From: Actinomycetes bacterium
Lineage (GTDB): Bacteria; Actinomycetota; Actinomycetes; Actinomycetales; Cellulomonadaceae
Assembly: GCA_023432565.1 (NCBI GenBank)
Contig: JAEYUL010000007.1
Coordinates: 1 to 6,615, forward strand
Direction: 5' to 3'
Length of the DNA: 6,615 nucleotides
A model generated the notes under the pieces. That model made no database searches. It was not told where the DNA came from and was given only the letters and a program-made list of their open reading frames with translations. Position 1 is the first letter of the stretch, and each line of letters opens with the position of its first letter. A program made the position numbers and the translations under genes. This document shows positions 1 through 5,879 of the stretch, in pieces.

Positions 1-1119
1 GACGAGGTCGCACAAGCGGCCGCGCTCGGCGCCGACGCCGGGGCGGACCCGTCCTCGGTGCTCGCGCAGGCAGCGGCAGCGGGGCACCAGGCGCTCGCCC
101 GGATCAGTGCGACGCACCCGGTCCTGCGCCGCGCGCACGTGCCGGACGCGGGCGCGTGCGCGCTGCTCGTCGTCGTGGACGCGCTCGTGGCGGCCGTCGT
201 CGGCGGCACCGCGCCCGACCCGACGACGTGGCTGCCCGAGCGCAGCGGCGGTCACGAGGTGCCGGCCGACGAGTGCGGCACGGCGCAGGCAGCCGCGGGC
301 GGCGCGTTCGAGGTCATGCTCGTCGTCCGCGCCGACGGGCCGCAGGACCTGGCGGACGAGCTGCGCCGCGGGCTGGGCGCGGTCGGTGACTCGGTCGCGG
401 TCGTGGGCGCCGACGGGTGGTGGCACGCGCACGTGCACACCGACGACCCGGCCGCGGCGATCGAGGCGTGCGCGGCGGGTCGTCGCGAGCAGGTCGTCGT
501 GCGGCGGCTCGACGTGGTCGACCCCGCGCAGGCCGCGCCGGGGAGCGAGTGGGGGCTGGTGGTGGTGACGGCCTCGCCCGGCCTGGCGTCCTGGTACGCG
601 ACCGCGGGGGCCGTGGTCGTCGTGGGGTGCCCGGAGGCTCCGGTCACCGCCGCTCACGTGCGCCGTGCGGTCGAGGACGCGGACCGCCCCGGCGTGCTGG
701 TCGTGCCCGGAGGCGTGCTCACGGGTGCCGAGCTGGAGACGCTGCTGGACCTCGACGGCGTCGAGCTGCTGGGGGCGGACGACGAGGCGCGCGCGGCGGT
801 CGCCACGCTGGCGTTCCTGACGAGCGACGGACCCGCCCGGGTGCACGCCGCGGCCCTGGCGACGGGGCGCGTGCGCGTAGCCTCGCTCGAGCCCGCGGCG
901 GTGGACACGGTGCTGGACGCGGCGGTCGCGCGGCTCGTCGCGACCCTGCGGGCCGACGACCACGCGTCCGGCCGCGGCCAGAGCCTGACGGTCGTGGTGC
1001 CGGGTCCGCTCGAGGACGGCGTGGCTGCTCGCGTCGACGCGGTGGCCGCGGCCCACGGCCTGGAGCCCACGATCCTGAGTGACGCCACGGCCGCGGCCGT
1101 GCTGGTCGCGGTGGACTGA
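1..1119 (+). CDS. DAK2 domain protein, FakA/YloV-like (5' truncated by window)
   Basis: The reading frame is open from base 1, so the start and most of the ATP-binding DAK2 (DhaL-like) domain lie upstream; 372 residues are visible. Residues 1 to about 65 look like the end of a DAK2 domain, with ALARI, HPVLRRA and VPDAG matching the usual 'ALA.T...PVL..AGVVDAGG' ending. A middle domain follows, with GDSVAVVG and HAHVHTDDP (residues 142-150), typical of YloV/FakA proteins. The C-terminal third resembles the FakB-binding/DegV-like part. In Firmicutes, FakA phosphorylates fatty acids held by FakB; related genes lie next to recG in actinobacteria. Several C-terminal family motifs are altered (GCPEAPVT at 209-216 in place of GGQTMNPS; VVPGG at 234-238 in place of LPNN), so the kinase role is an inference. 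The GTG at 58 is internal, not the start. The stop lies 12 bases before recG, suggesting an operon. Confidence 0.85.
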   Translation, partial: DEVAQAAALGADAGADPSSVLAQAAAAGHQALARISATHPVLRRAHVPDAGACALLVVVDALVAAVVGGTAPDPTTWLPERSGGHEVPADECGTAQAAAGGAFEVMLVVRADGPQDLADELRRGLGAVGDSVAVVGADGWWHAHVHTDDPAAAIEACAAGRREQVVVRRLDVVDPAQAAPGSEWGLVVVTASPGLASWYATAGAVVVVGCPEAPVTAAHVRRAVEDADRPGVLVVPGGVLTGAELETLLDLDGVELLGADDEARAAVATLAFLTSDGPARVHAAALATGRVRVASLEPAAVDTVLDAAVARLVATLRADDHASGRGQSLTVVVPGPLEDGVAARVDAVAAAHGLEPTILSDATAAAVLVAVD

Positions 1120-1131
1120 GAGGAGACGCCC

Positions 1132-3363
1132 GTGTACGCGGACGGAGTCGTGCGCTCGGACGTCCTGGACCGGCCCATCGGCAAGGTCGCTCCTCGCATG
1201 GGGCCGAAGTTCGAGGCACTCGGCGTGCGCACGGCCGGCGACCTGCTGCGCTACTACCCGCGGCGGTACGCGGACCCGAGCCGACTGACCGACATCGCAG
1301 GGCTCGAGATCGACGAGAAGGCCTCGGTCGTGGCCGAGGTCAAGTCCGCCTCCGGCGTGCTGCGCTCACGCGCGTCCGGCAAGCTCCGCGTCGAGGCGCA
1401 GGTCACGGACGGGCGTTCGGTGCTGCACCTCGCGTTCTTCGCACAGCGAGAGGGCATGGCGCGCGCGTTCGAGCGCGAGCTGCGTCCGGGGCGGCGCGGC
1501 CTGTTCACGGGCAAGGTGGGGTGGTTCAACGGCCGGGCGCAGCTGGCCAACCCGGCGGTCGTGTGGTTCGACCGGGACGACGAGGACGGCGTGATCGAGC
1601 ACGCCGAGCGCCCCCTGCCGGTCTACCCGGCGAGTGCACAGCTCGACAGCGAGAGGATCGCCGCCACCGTGCAGGTCGTCCTCGGCCCGCTGCGTGAGGA
1701 CGACGTCCCGGACCCTGTTCCGCCGCAGGTGCGGGCGGCCCGCGACCTGGGTGAGCTGCTGCCCGCCCTGCGGCGTCTGCACCGGCCCGAGACCGAGCAG
1801 GACTGGGTGCAGGCCCAGCGGCGGCAGCGCTACGAGGAGGCGTTCGTCCTGCAGGCCGAGCTCGCGCGGCGCCGCGCCCGTGCCGCCGCGCAGCCTGCGG
1901 TCGCCCGCCCCCGGCGGCCCGGTGGTCTGCTCGACGCGTTCGACGCGCGTCTACCGTTCACCCTCACCGCGGGTCAGCGCGAGGTCGGCGAGCAGATCGC
2001 GCAGGAGATCGAACGTCCGGTCCCGATGCAGCGGCTCCTGCAGGGCGAGGTCGGCTCGGGCAAGACCGTCGTGGCGCTGCGCGCGATGCTCCAGGTCATC
2101 GACGCCGGTGGTCAGGCGGCGCTGCTCGCGCCGACCGAGGTGCTCGCCGCCCAGCACGCGCGCTCGCTGCGCGCGCTGCTCGGCGACCTCGCGGAGGGCG
2201 GCATGCTGGGTGGCGCCGACCAGGGCACGCAGGTCGCGTTGCTGACGGGCTCGGTCACCGGGGCCGCCCGGCGTCAGGCGCTGCTGGACGCCGCCTCGGG
2301 CGCCGCGGGCATCGTCGTGGGCACGCACGCCCTGCTGGAGAAGACCGTGCAGTTCGCCGAGCTGGGACTCGTCGTCGTCGACGAGCAGCACCGGTTCGGT
2401 GTCGAGCAGCGCGACGCGCTGAGGGCGAAGGCCGTCGCGCAGCCCCACCTGCTGGCGATGACCGCGACTCCCATCCCGCGCACCGTGGCGATGACGGTCT
2501 TCGGCGACCTGGAGACGTCCGTGCTGCGCGAGCTGCCCGCGGGACGGTCGCCGATCACGTCGTTCGTCGTCCCGGCGGACCGTCCCGCGTGGCTCGCGCG
2601 GACGTGGAGCCGCGTGCGCGAGGAGATCGACTCCGGCGGCAGGGCGTACGTGGTGTGCCCGAGGATCACCGCGGACGACGCCGACGGGGCCGACCTCGTG
2701 GCCGACGAGCCGGCGACTCTCGGCGAGGCCGGCGCGGCGCCTCGACGCCCCCCGCGCGCCGTCCTCGACGTGGTCGAGGAGCTGCGTGCGCTGCCCGAGC
2801 TGGCCGGTGTCGAGGTCGGCGTCCTGCACGGACGGCTGCCGGCCGACGAGAAGGACAGTGCGCTCGCGCGCTTCGCGTCCGGTGCCGCCCCGGTGCTCGT
2901 CTCGACGACGGTGGTGGAGGTCGGGGTGGACGTCCCCGAGGCGACGGCCATGGTGATCCTCGACGCCGACCTGTTCGGTGTCTCGCAGCTGCACCAGCTG
3001 CGTGGCCGGGTCGGGCGCGGGACGGCGCCGGGGGTGTGCCTGCTCGTGTCGGGTGCGCGCGAGGGCAGCCCGGGTCACGAGCGGCTGCGCACCGTCGCGG
3101 GGACGCTGGACGGCTTCGCGCTCGCCGCGTTCGACCTCGAGCAGCGGCGCGAGGGCGACGTGCTCGGCGCGTCCCAGTCGGGTGCGACGTCGTCCTTGCG
3201 CCTGCTGCGCGTGACGCGCGACGCCGAGCTGATCGAGCAGGCGCGCGCCGACGCGCGCGCCGTCGTCGAGCAGGACCCCGAGCTCGAGGCGTACCCCGCG
3301 CTGCGGGCCGCGATCGACGCGCTGCTCGCGGGCGAGCGCGAGGAGTTCCTGGACCGTGCGTGA
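1132..3363 (+). CDS. recG: ATP-dependent DNA helicase RecG
   Basis: RecG remodels stalled replication forks and branch-migrates Holliday junctions. The 743 residues are close to the length of actinobacterial RecG and longer than the roughly 690 of E. coli. Residues 11-46 hold the N-terminal signature (LDRPIGKV, GVRTAGDLLRYYPRRY). An OB-fold wedge domain follows at about 63-147. The superfamily 2 helicase core shows Walker A GEVGSGKT (305-312), DEQH box (417-420), TATPIPRT (444-451), STTVVEVGVDVPEA (591-604) and motif VI QLHQLRGRVGRG (619-630). The C-terminal RecG region has DLEQRREGDVLGASQSG (668-684). An Asp/Ala/Pro-rich stretch at about 513-543 is longer than in E. coli. GTG 1132 is chosen because AGGAG at 1121-1125 sits 6 bases upstream; the in-frame ATG at 1198 would remove conserved N-terminal residues. 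It probably shares a transcript with the DAK2 gene. Confidence 0.97.
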   Translation: MYADGVVRSDVLDRPIGKVAPRMGPKFEALGVRTAGDLLRYYPRRYADPSRLTDIAGLEIDEKASVVAEVKSASGVLRSRASGKLRVEAQVTDGRSVLHLAFFAQREGMARAFERELRPGRRGLFTGKVGWFNGRAQLANPAVVWFDRDDEDGVIEHAERPLPVYPASAQLDSERIAATVQVVLGPLREDDVPDPVPPQVRAARDLGELLPALRRLHRPETEQDWVQAQRRQRYEEAFVLQAELARRRARAAAQPAVARPRRPGGLLDAFDARLPFTLTAGQREVGEQIAQEIERPVPMQRLLQGEVGSGKTVVALRAMLQVIDAGGQAALLAPTEVLAAQHARSLRALLGDLAEGGMLGGADQGTQVALLTGSVTGAARRQALLDAASGAAGIVVGTHALLEKTVQFAELGLVVVDEQHRFGVEQRDALRAKAVAQPHLLAMTATPIPRTVAMTVFGDLETSVLRELPAGRSPITSFVVPADRPAWLARTWSRVREEIDSGGRAYVVCPRITADDADGADLVADEPATLGEAGAAPRRPPRAVLDVVEELRALPELAGVEVGVLHGRLPADEKDSALARFASGAAPVLVSTTVVEVGVDVPEATAMVILDADLFGVSQLHQLRGRVGRGTAPGVCLLVSGAREGSPGHERLRTVAGTLDGFALAAFDLEQRREGDVLGASQSGATSSLRLLRVTRDAELIEQARADARAVVEQDPELEAYPALRAAIDALLAGEREEFLDRA

Positions 3364-3364
3364 C

Positions 3365-3394
3365 GTGACGGCAGCCACGGTGCTGGTCCAGGCT
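3365..3394 (+). promoter_or_regulatory. possible weak promoter upstream of rsmD
   Basis: In the 87-base gap after recG, GTGACG (3365-3370) stands 18 bases before CAGGCT (3389-3394), which resembles a GC-rich actinobacterial -35/-10 pair. The -10 lacks the usual first T of TANNNT. The surrounding TGGTCCAGGCTG recurs, with one extra base, upstream of the SepIVA-like gene. It would let rsmD and the GNAT gene be transcribed apart from recG. This is pattern matching only. Confidence 0.25.
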
Positions 3395-3440
3395 GAGCGC
3401 ACAGTGCGTGCCCGGCCGGACGCGGTCGCGTGCGGGGACG

Positions 3441-3445
3441 GGAGG
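3441..3445 (+). promoter_or_regulatory. ribosome binding site fixing the rsmD start
   Basis: GGAGG lies 5 bases before GTG 3451. It overrules the longer reading from GTG 3430, which would place the Shine-Dalgarno inside the gene and add seven residues ahead of the conserved MTRIVAG start of the family. Confidence 0.8.
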
Positions 3446-3450
3446 ACGGC

Positions 3451-4044
3451 GTGACCAGGATCGTCGCGGGCAGCGTCGGCGGACGGGTGGTGCAGGTGCC
3501 GCGCGCCGGCACCCGCCCGACGAGCGAGCGTGTGCGGGAGGCGCTCTTCTCACGGCTCGAGCACCTCGACGTGGTCGCGCGGGCGCGCGTGCTCGACCTG
3601 TACGCGGGCTCGGGTGCGCTGGGTCTGGAGGCCGCCAGCCGCGGCGCCGCGGCGGTCACGCTCGTCGAGGCCGCTCGCCAGGCGGCTGACGTCTGCCGGC
3701 GCAACGTGGTGTCCCTCGGCCTGGCGGACCGGGTCGTCGTCGCCGCGGAGAAGGCCGAGCGGTTCGTCGAGCGGCCCGTGCCGGCGCCGTGGGACCTCGT
3801 GCTCGTCGACCCGCCGTACGACCTGCCGGAGCCCGAGCTCGCGGCCGTCCTCGGCGGCCTCGTCGGCCACCTCGCGGACGGCGCGGTCGTCGTCGTCGAA
3901 CGGTCGGGGCGCGCACCCGAGCCGGTGTGGCCGCAGGGCCTGGCCCGTTTCGACGCGCGTGCCTACGGTGAGACCGCGGTGTGGTTCGCCGAGCCGGAGC
4001 CCGCAGCTGCGGCGACGAGCGATCCCGGTGGGGAGGTCGGATGA
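3451..4044 (+). CDS. rsmD: 16S rRNA (guanine(966)-N(2))-methyltransferase RsmD
   Basis: RsmD uses S-adenosylmethionine to methylate N2 of G966 of 16S rRNA during 30S subunit assembly. The 197 residues match the usual size. Visible hallmarks are the N-terminal RIVAGSVGGR (3-12), the substrate-binding block TRPTSERVREALFS (21-34), the SAM-binding motif LDLYAGSGALGLEA (from residue 48) and the catalytic DPPY (120-123) inside LVLVDPPYDLP, which marks amino-directed N-methyltransferases. The GTG start is set by GGAGG at 3441-3445 and by family alignment. The stop codon overlaps the ATG of the following acetyltransferase (ATGA, 4041-4044), so the two are likely translationally coupled. rsmD next to coaD is a common bacterial arrangement; here a GNAT gene lies between them. 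Confidence 0.96.
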   Translation: MTRIVAGSVGGRVVQVPRAGTRPTSERVREALFSRLEHLDVVARARVLDLYAGSGALGLEAASRGAAAVTLVEAARQAADVCRRNVVSLGLADRVVVAAEKAERFVERPVPAPWDLVLVDPPYDLPEPELAAVLGGLVGHLADGAVVVVERSGRAPEPVWPQGLARFDARAYGETAVWFAEPEPAAAATSDPGGEVG

Positions 4045-4670
4045 GCACGAGCCACAAGGCCGCGCCCATCCGGCGGGCCGAGGCGGCGCAGCTGCCCGCG
4101 GTGCGCACCGTGCTCGCTGGCGCGTTCGAGACGAGCGCGCTCATGCGCTGGGCGCTGCCCGACGACGCGACTCGACGCGACGCGGTCGCCGCGTGGCTCG
4201 GCCCCCTGCTCGACCGGTACCTCGTCGTCGGGCGCGTCGACGTGGCGGAGGACGACGAGGGGGTCGTCGCCGTCGCCGCGTGGCGCCCGCCGGCGCCCCT
4301 GCCGGACGACCCGGTGCTGCACTCCTCGCCGAGCAGCGCGGGCGTGCTGGCCGCGATCCTGGGGGTCGAGCGCTCCCAGCGTGTCCTCGAGATCCTGTCC
4401 GGCACCGGGCAGTACGCACCCGACGAGCCCGTGCACTACCTGCACCTGCTGGCCGTGCGGCCGGGCGCCCAAGGGCGCGGCCACGGCTCGCGGCTCGTCC
4501 GGCACGCGCTCGCGGAGCACGACGCGAGCGGGACCACGACTTGGTTGGCCACGGCCGACGAGCAGAACCTGCCGTTCTACGGGCGCCTCGGGTACGTCGT
4601 CGTCGGCGAGGTGGACCTCGAGGGCGCCGCGAGCCTGCGCGTGCTGCACCGCCGACCGGGCGGGCGATGA
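4041..4670 (+). CDS. GNAT family N-acetyltransferase
   Basis: This 209-residue protein has the GNAT fold signature and should transfer an acetyl group from acetyl-CoA to an unknown amine. The N-terminal segment has PIRRAEAAQLPAV followed by AFETSALMRWALPDD, a pattern common in actinobacterial GNAT proteins. Motif A is LHLLAVRPGAQGRGHGSRL; the acetyl-CoA pyrophosphate loop Q-G-R-G-H-G is at residues 144-149. Motif B includes NLPFYGRLGY (176-185), with the usual Tyr near the thioester. No signal peptide or membrane segment is seen. ATG 4041 is chosen over the upstream in-frame start at 3981 because GGGAGG (4031-4036) stands 4 bases before it and because it gives the ATGA overlap with rsmD. It is the only ATG start visible in the window. 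The overlap with rsmD could hint at a ribosomal protein substrate, but I see no resemblance that identifies it as a RimI or RimJ enzyme. Confidence 0.9.
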   Translation: MSTSHKAAPIRRAEAAQLPAVRTVLAGAFETSALMRWALPDDATRRDAVAAWLGPLLDRYLVVGRVDVAEDDEGVVAVAAWRPPAPLPDDPVLHSSPSSAGVLAAILGVERSQRVLEILSGTGQYAPDEPVHYLHLLAVRPGAQGRGHGSRLVRHALAEHDASGTTTWLATADEQNLPFYGRLGYVVVGEVDLEGAASLRVLHRRPGGR

Positions 4671-4696
4671 CCGCACCCCGCGAGGTGGAGCTGGCC

Positions 4697-4702
4697 TACG
4701 CT
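4697..4702 (+). promoter_or_regulatory. candidate -10 box for a leaderless coaD transcript
   Basis: TACGCT fits the actinobacterial TANNNT -10 consensus and ends 7 bases before the coaD GTG at 4710. Transcription would therefore begin at or within a base or two of the start codon. No convincing -35 is seen; TGACCG at 4668-4673 is 23 bases away, too far. The only purine-rich SD-like run upstream (GAGGTGGAG, 4682-4690) ends 19 bases from the GTG, too far to act as a normal ribosome binding site. Confidence 0.45.
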
Positions 4703-4709
4703 GACGCAC

Positions 4710-5192
4710 GTGAGTCTCGCCGTCTGCCCCGGGTCGTTCGACCCGTTGACCCTCGGCCACGTCGACGTCGTGCGGCGTGCGCGGTCGATGTTCGACGAGG
4801 TCGTCGTGGCGATCGCGACGAACTCCGCCAAGTCCCCCCTGCTGGCGGCCGAGCAGCGGGTCGCGCTCGCTCGTGACGCCTTCGCCGCCGACCCCGCGGT
4901 GCGCGTCGAGGTCGTGCCCGGACTGCTCGCGGACTTCGTGCGCGAGGTCGGTGCGGTGGCCGTGGTCAAGGGCCTGCGCGGGGGCGCGGACTTCGACGGC
5001 GAGCTACCGATGGCGCTCATGAACCGGCACCTCACGGGCGTGGAGACGGTGTTCGTGGTCGGTGACCCCGCGCTCGCGCACATCGCGTCCTCGCTGGTCA
5101 AGGACGTCGCGCGGTTCGGCGGCCCGATCGAGGACCTCGTGCCGCCCGGTGTGGCCGAGGCCGTGCGGCAGGCGTGGGCGGGTCGCGCGTGA
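4710..5192 (+). CDS. coaD: pantetheine-phosphate adenylyltransferase (CoaD)
   Basis: CoaD catalyses the penultimate step of coenzyme A synthesis: ATP plus 4'-phosphopantetheine gives dephospho-CoA and pyrophosphate, in the cytosol. The 160 residues match the family length. The nucleotidyltransferase signature is CPGSFDPLTLGHVDVV, with the T-x-G-H motif at 14-17. Lys41 matches the substrate-binding Lys42 of E. coli. KGLRGGADFDGELPMALMNR (87-106) is the family core, with Arg90 near the ATP/pantetheine site. The ATP-binding serine loop reads IASSLVKDVA (125-134) where most relatives have ISSSLVKEVA. The start is clear because conserved sequence begins at residue 3, but no well-spaced Shine-Dalgarno is present; a -10-like box 7 bases upstream suggests a leaderless message. 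The gap to the GNAT gene is 39 bases. Confidence 0.97.
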   Translation: MSLAVCPGSFDPLTLGHVDVVRRARSMFDEVVVAIATNSAKSPLLAAEQRVALARDAFAADPAVRVEVVPGLLADFVREVGAVAVVKGLRGGADFDGELPMALMNRHLTGVETVFVVGDPALAHIASSLVKDVARFGGPIEDLVPPGVAEAVRQAWAGRA

Positions 5193-5198
5193 GCCGCG

Positions 5199-5212
5199 CA
5201 CGAGGGCTCGTG
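5199..5212 (+). terminator. hairpin just after coaD, possible terminator
   Basis: CACGAG GG CTCGTG is a perfect inverted repeat starting 7 bases after the coaD stop. As RNA it would pair as CACGA/TCGTG around a four-base GGGC loop, with possible extra GC pairs outside a small internal loop. No T-run follows, so it is at best a non-canonical actinobacterial terminator or an mRNA 3'-end stabiliser. Confidence 0.3.
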
Positions 5213-5216
5213 GTGC

Positions 5217-5222
5217 CAGGCT
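5217..5222 (+). promoter_or_regulatory. possible -10 element for the SepIVA-like gene
   Basis: CAGGCT, within TGGTGCCAGGCTGG, repeats the element found upstream of rsmD. It would start transcription near 5229, giving a leader of about 50 bases before GTG 5278. There is no recognisable -35 at 17-18 bases (the region reads CCGCGC), so support is weak. Confidence 0.2.
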
Positions 5223-5277
5223 GGGACTCGCGCACCCGTGAGAACCACGGACGGACAGAGGACGACAGGAGGACGCC

Positions 5278-5760
5278 GTGAGCGAGGCCGAGGAGCGCAC
5301 GGAGGGCCTGACGGGCGTGCTCGACGCCATCGAGGAGGCTGTCGTCGCCGCGCGGAACATGCCGATGTCGTCGTCGGTGCTCGTCAGCCGGGCCGAGCTG
5401 CTCGACCTCGTCGCGCAGGCGCGCGAGGTCCTGCCGGACCAGCTGACGCGCGCGGACCAGGTGCTGGCGGACGCCGACACCGCGCGCACCGCGGCTCAGC
5501 ACGACGCGGACCTCATCCTCGAGCGCGCGCGGACGCGAGCGGCCGAGCTGGTGGCGCGAGAGGCCGTGGTGACCGCCGCGACGACGCGGGCCGCGGAGAT
5601 CGTCGCCGAGGCCCAGCGCACGGCCGACGAGCTGCGACGCGACGCGGACGACTACTGCGACCGTCGGCTGGCGGACTTCGAGATCGACCTGGGCAAGGTG
5701 CTCGCCCAGGTCCAGGCCGGGCGCGCGAAGCTCGCCGGACGCCTCGGCTCGGACGCCTGA
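5278..5760 (+). CDS. short SepIVA-like (DivIVA-type coiled-coil) protein
   Basis: This 160-residue acidic, Ala/Arg/Glu-rich protein is predicted to be largely helical, with a likely coiled coil at about 50-125 and no signal peptide or membrane segment. From memory it aligns with both ends of mycobacterial SepIVA (Rv2927c, about 245 residues), a DivIVA-domain protein needed for septation and envelope growth. VLDAIEEAVVAARNMPMSSS (14-33) and SRAELLDLVAQAREVLP (37-53) match the N-terminal part; AAEIVAEAQRTADELR (105-120) and DDYCDRRLADFE (124-135) match the C-terminal part. About 85 residues of the central coiled coil are absent. Context agrees: Rv2927c also lies directly before the DUF177 gene and rnc. 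The GTG start has AGGAGG (5267-5272) 5 bases upstream. Automatic pipelines may label such proteins as ATP synthase subunit b-like because of the coiled coil; nothing here supports that. Confidence 0.75.
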   Translation: MSEAEERTEGLTGVLDAIEEAVVAARNMPMSSSVLVSRAELLDLVAQAREVLPDQLTRADQVLADADTARTAAQHDADLILERARTRAAELVAREAVVTAATTRAAEIVAEAQRTADELRRDADDYCDRRLADFEIDLGKVLAQVQAGRAKLAGRLGSDA

Positions 5761-5771
5761 GCAGCCCAGGG

Positions 5772-5788
5772 ACCGCCGAACCGGCGGT
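5772..5788 (+). terminator. hairpin after the SepIVA-like gene, possible terminator
   Basis: ACCGCCG AAC CGGCGGT forms a 7-base-pair, nearly all G/C stem with a three-base loop, beginning 12 bases after the stop codon. No T-run follows. Its place between a stop codon and a new promoter suits a terminator of the kind without a U-tract, but this is not proven. Confidence 0.4.
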
Positions 5789-5794
5789 GGGCGT

Positions 5795-5806
5795 GCGGCC
5801 GGCCGC
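5795..5806. other. perfect 12-base palindrome GCGGCCGGCCGC
   Basis: A perfect, uninterrupted palindrome 6 bases beyond the preceding hairpin and about 38 bases upstream of the DUF177 promoter -35. It could be an operator-like site, part of a bipartite terminator, or a chance result of very high GC content. Confidence 0.3.
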
Positions 5807-5843
5807 GGGCAGCGGCGCGTGTCCCGGGTCACCTCGGTGCGAT

Positions 5844-5873
5844 TTGGGAGCCGTTCGCGCAGCCCTGTAGAGT
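5844..5873 (+). promoter_or_regulatory. sigma-A-type promoter of the DUF177-rpmF operon
   Basis: TTGGGA (5844-5849) and TAGAGT (5868-5873) are separated by 18 bases. The -10 fits TANNNT and is preceded directly by TG. This is the most AT-rich and most consensus-like promoter in the window, and a strong promoter is expected ahead of a ribosomal protein gene. Transcription should start at about 5879-5881, leaving a leader of about 60 bases. Confidence 0.7.
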
Positions 5874-5879
5874 TGTGCG

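Noticed and set aside
1951..3402. 483-codon open frame on the minus strand across recG
   Set aside because: Its codons mirror the strong G/C third-position bias of recG; the product is Arg/Gly/Asp/His-rich with no recognisable domain, while the + strand encodes an intact helicase with all motifs.
3430..3450. Seven-residue N-terminal extension of RsmD from GTG 3430
   Set aside because: The GGAGG before GTG 3451 would lie inside the gene, and the family begins at MTRIVAG.
3981..4040. Upstream in-frame start for the GNAT gene
   Set aside because: It would overlap rsmD by 64 bases and lacks homology; ATG 4041 has a Shine-Dalgarno and the ATGA junction.
4667..4709. ATG at 4667 overlapping the GNAT stop as ATGA, possible extra gene
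   Set aside because: The frame runs inside coaD as Arg/Pro-rich shadow sequence, and no ribosome binding site is obvious.
3530..4876. 448-codon + strand frame across rsmD, GNAT and coaD
   Set aside because: Arg/Pro/Ala-rich low-complexity translation, overlapping three genes with recognisable motifs in other frames.
5238..5870. 210-codon + strand frame starting at GTG 5238
   Set aside because: Low-complexity Arg/Gly/Ala translation that is a frame shadow of the SepIVA-like gene.
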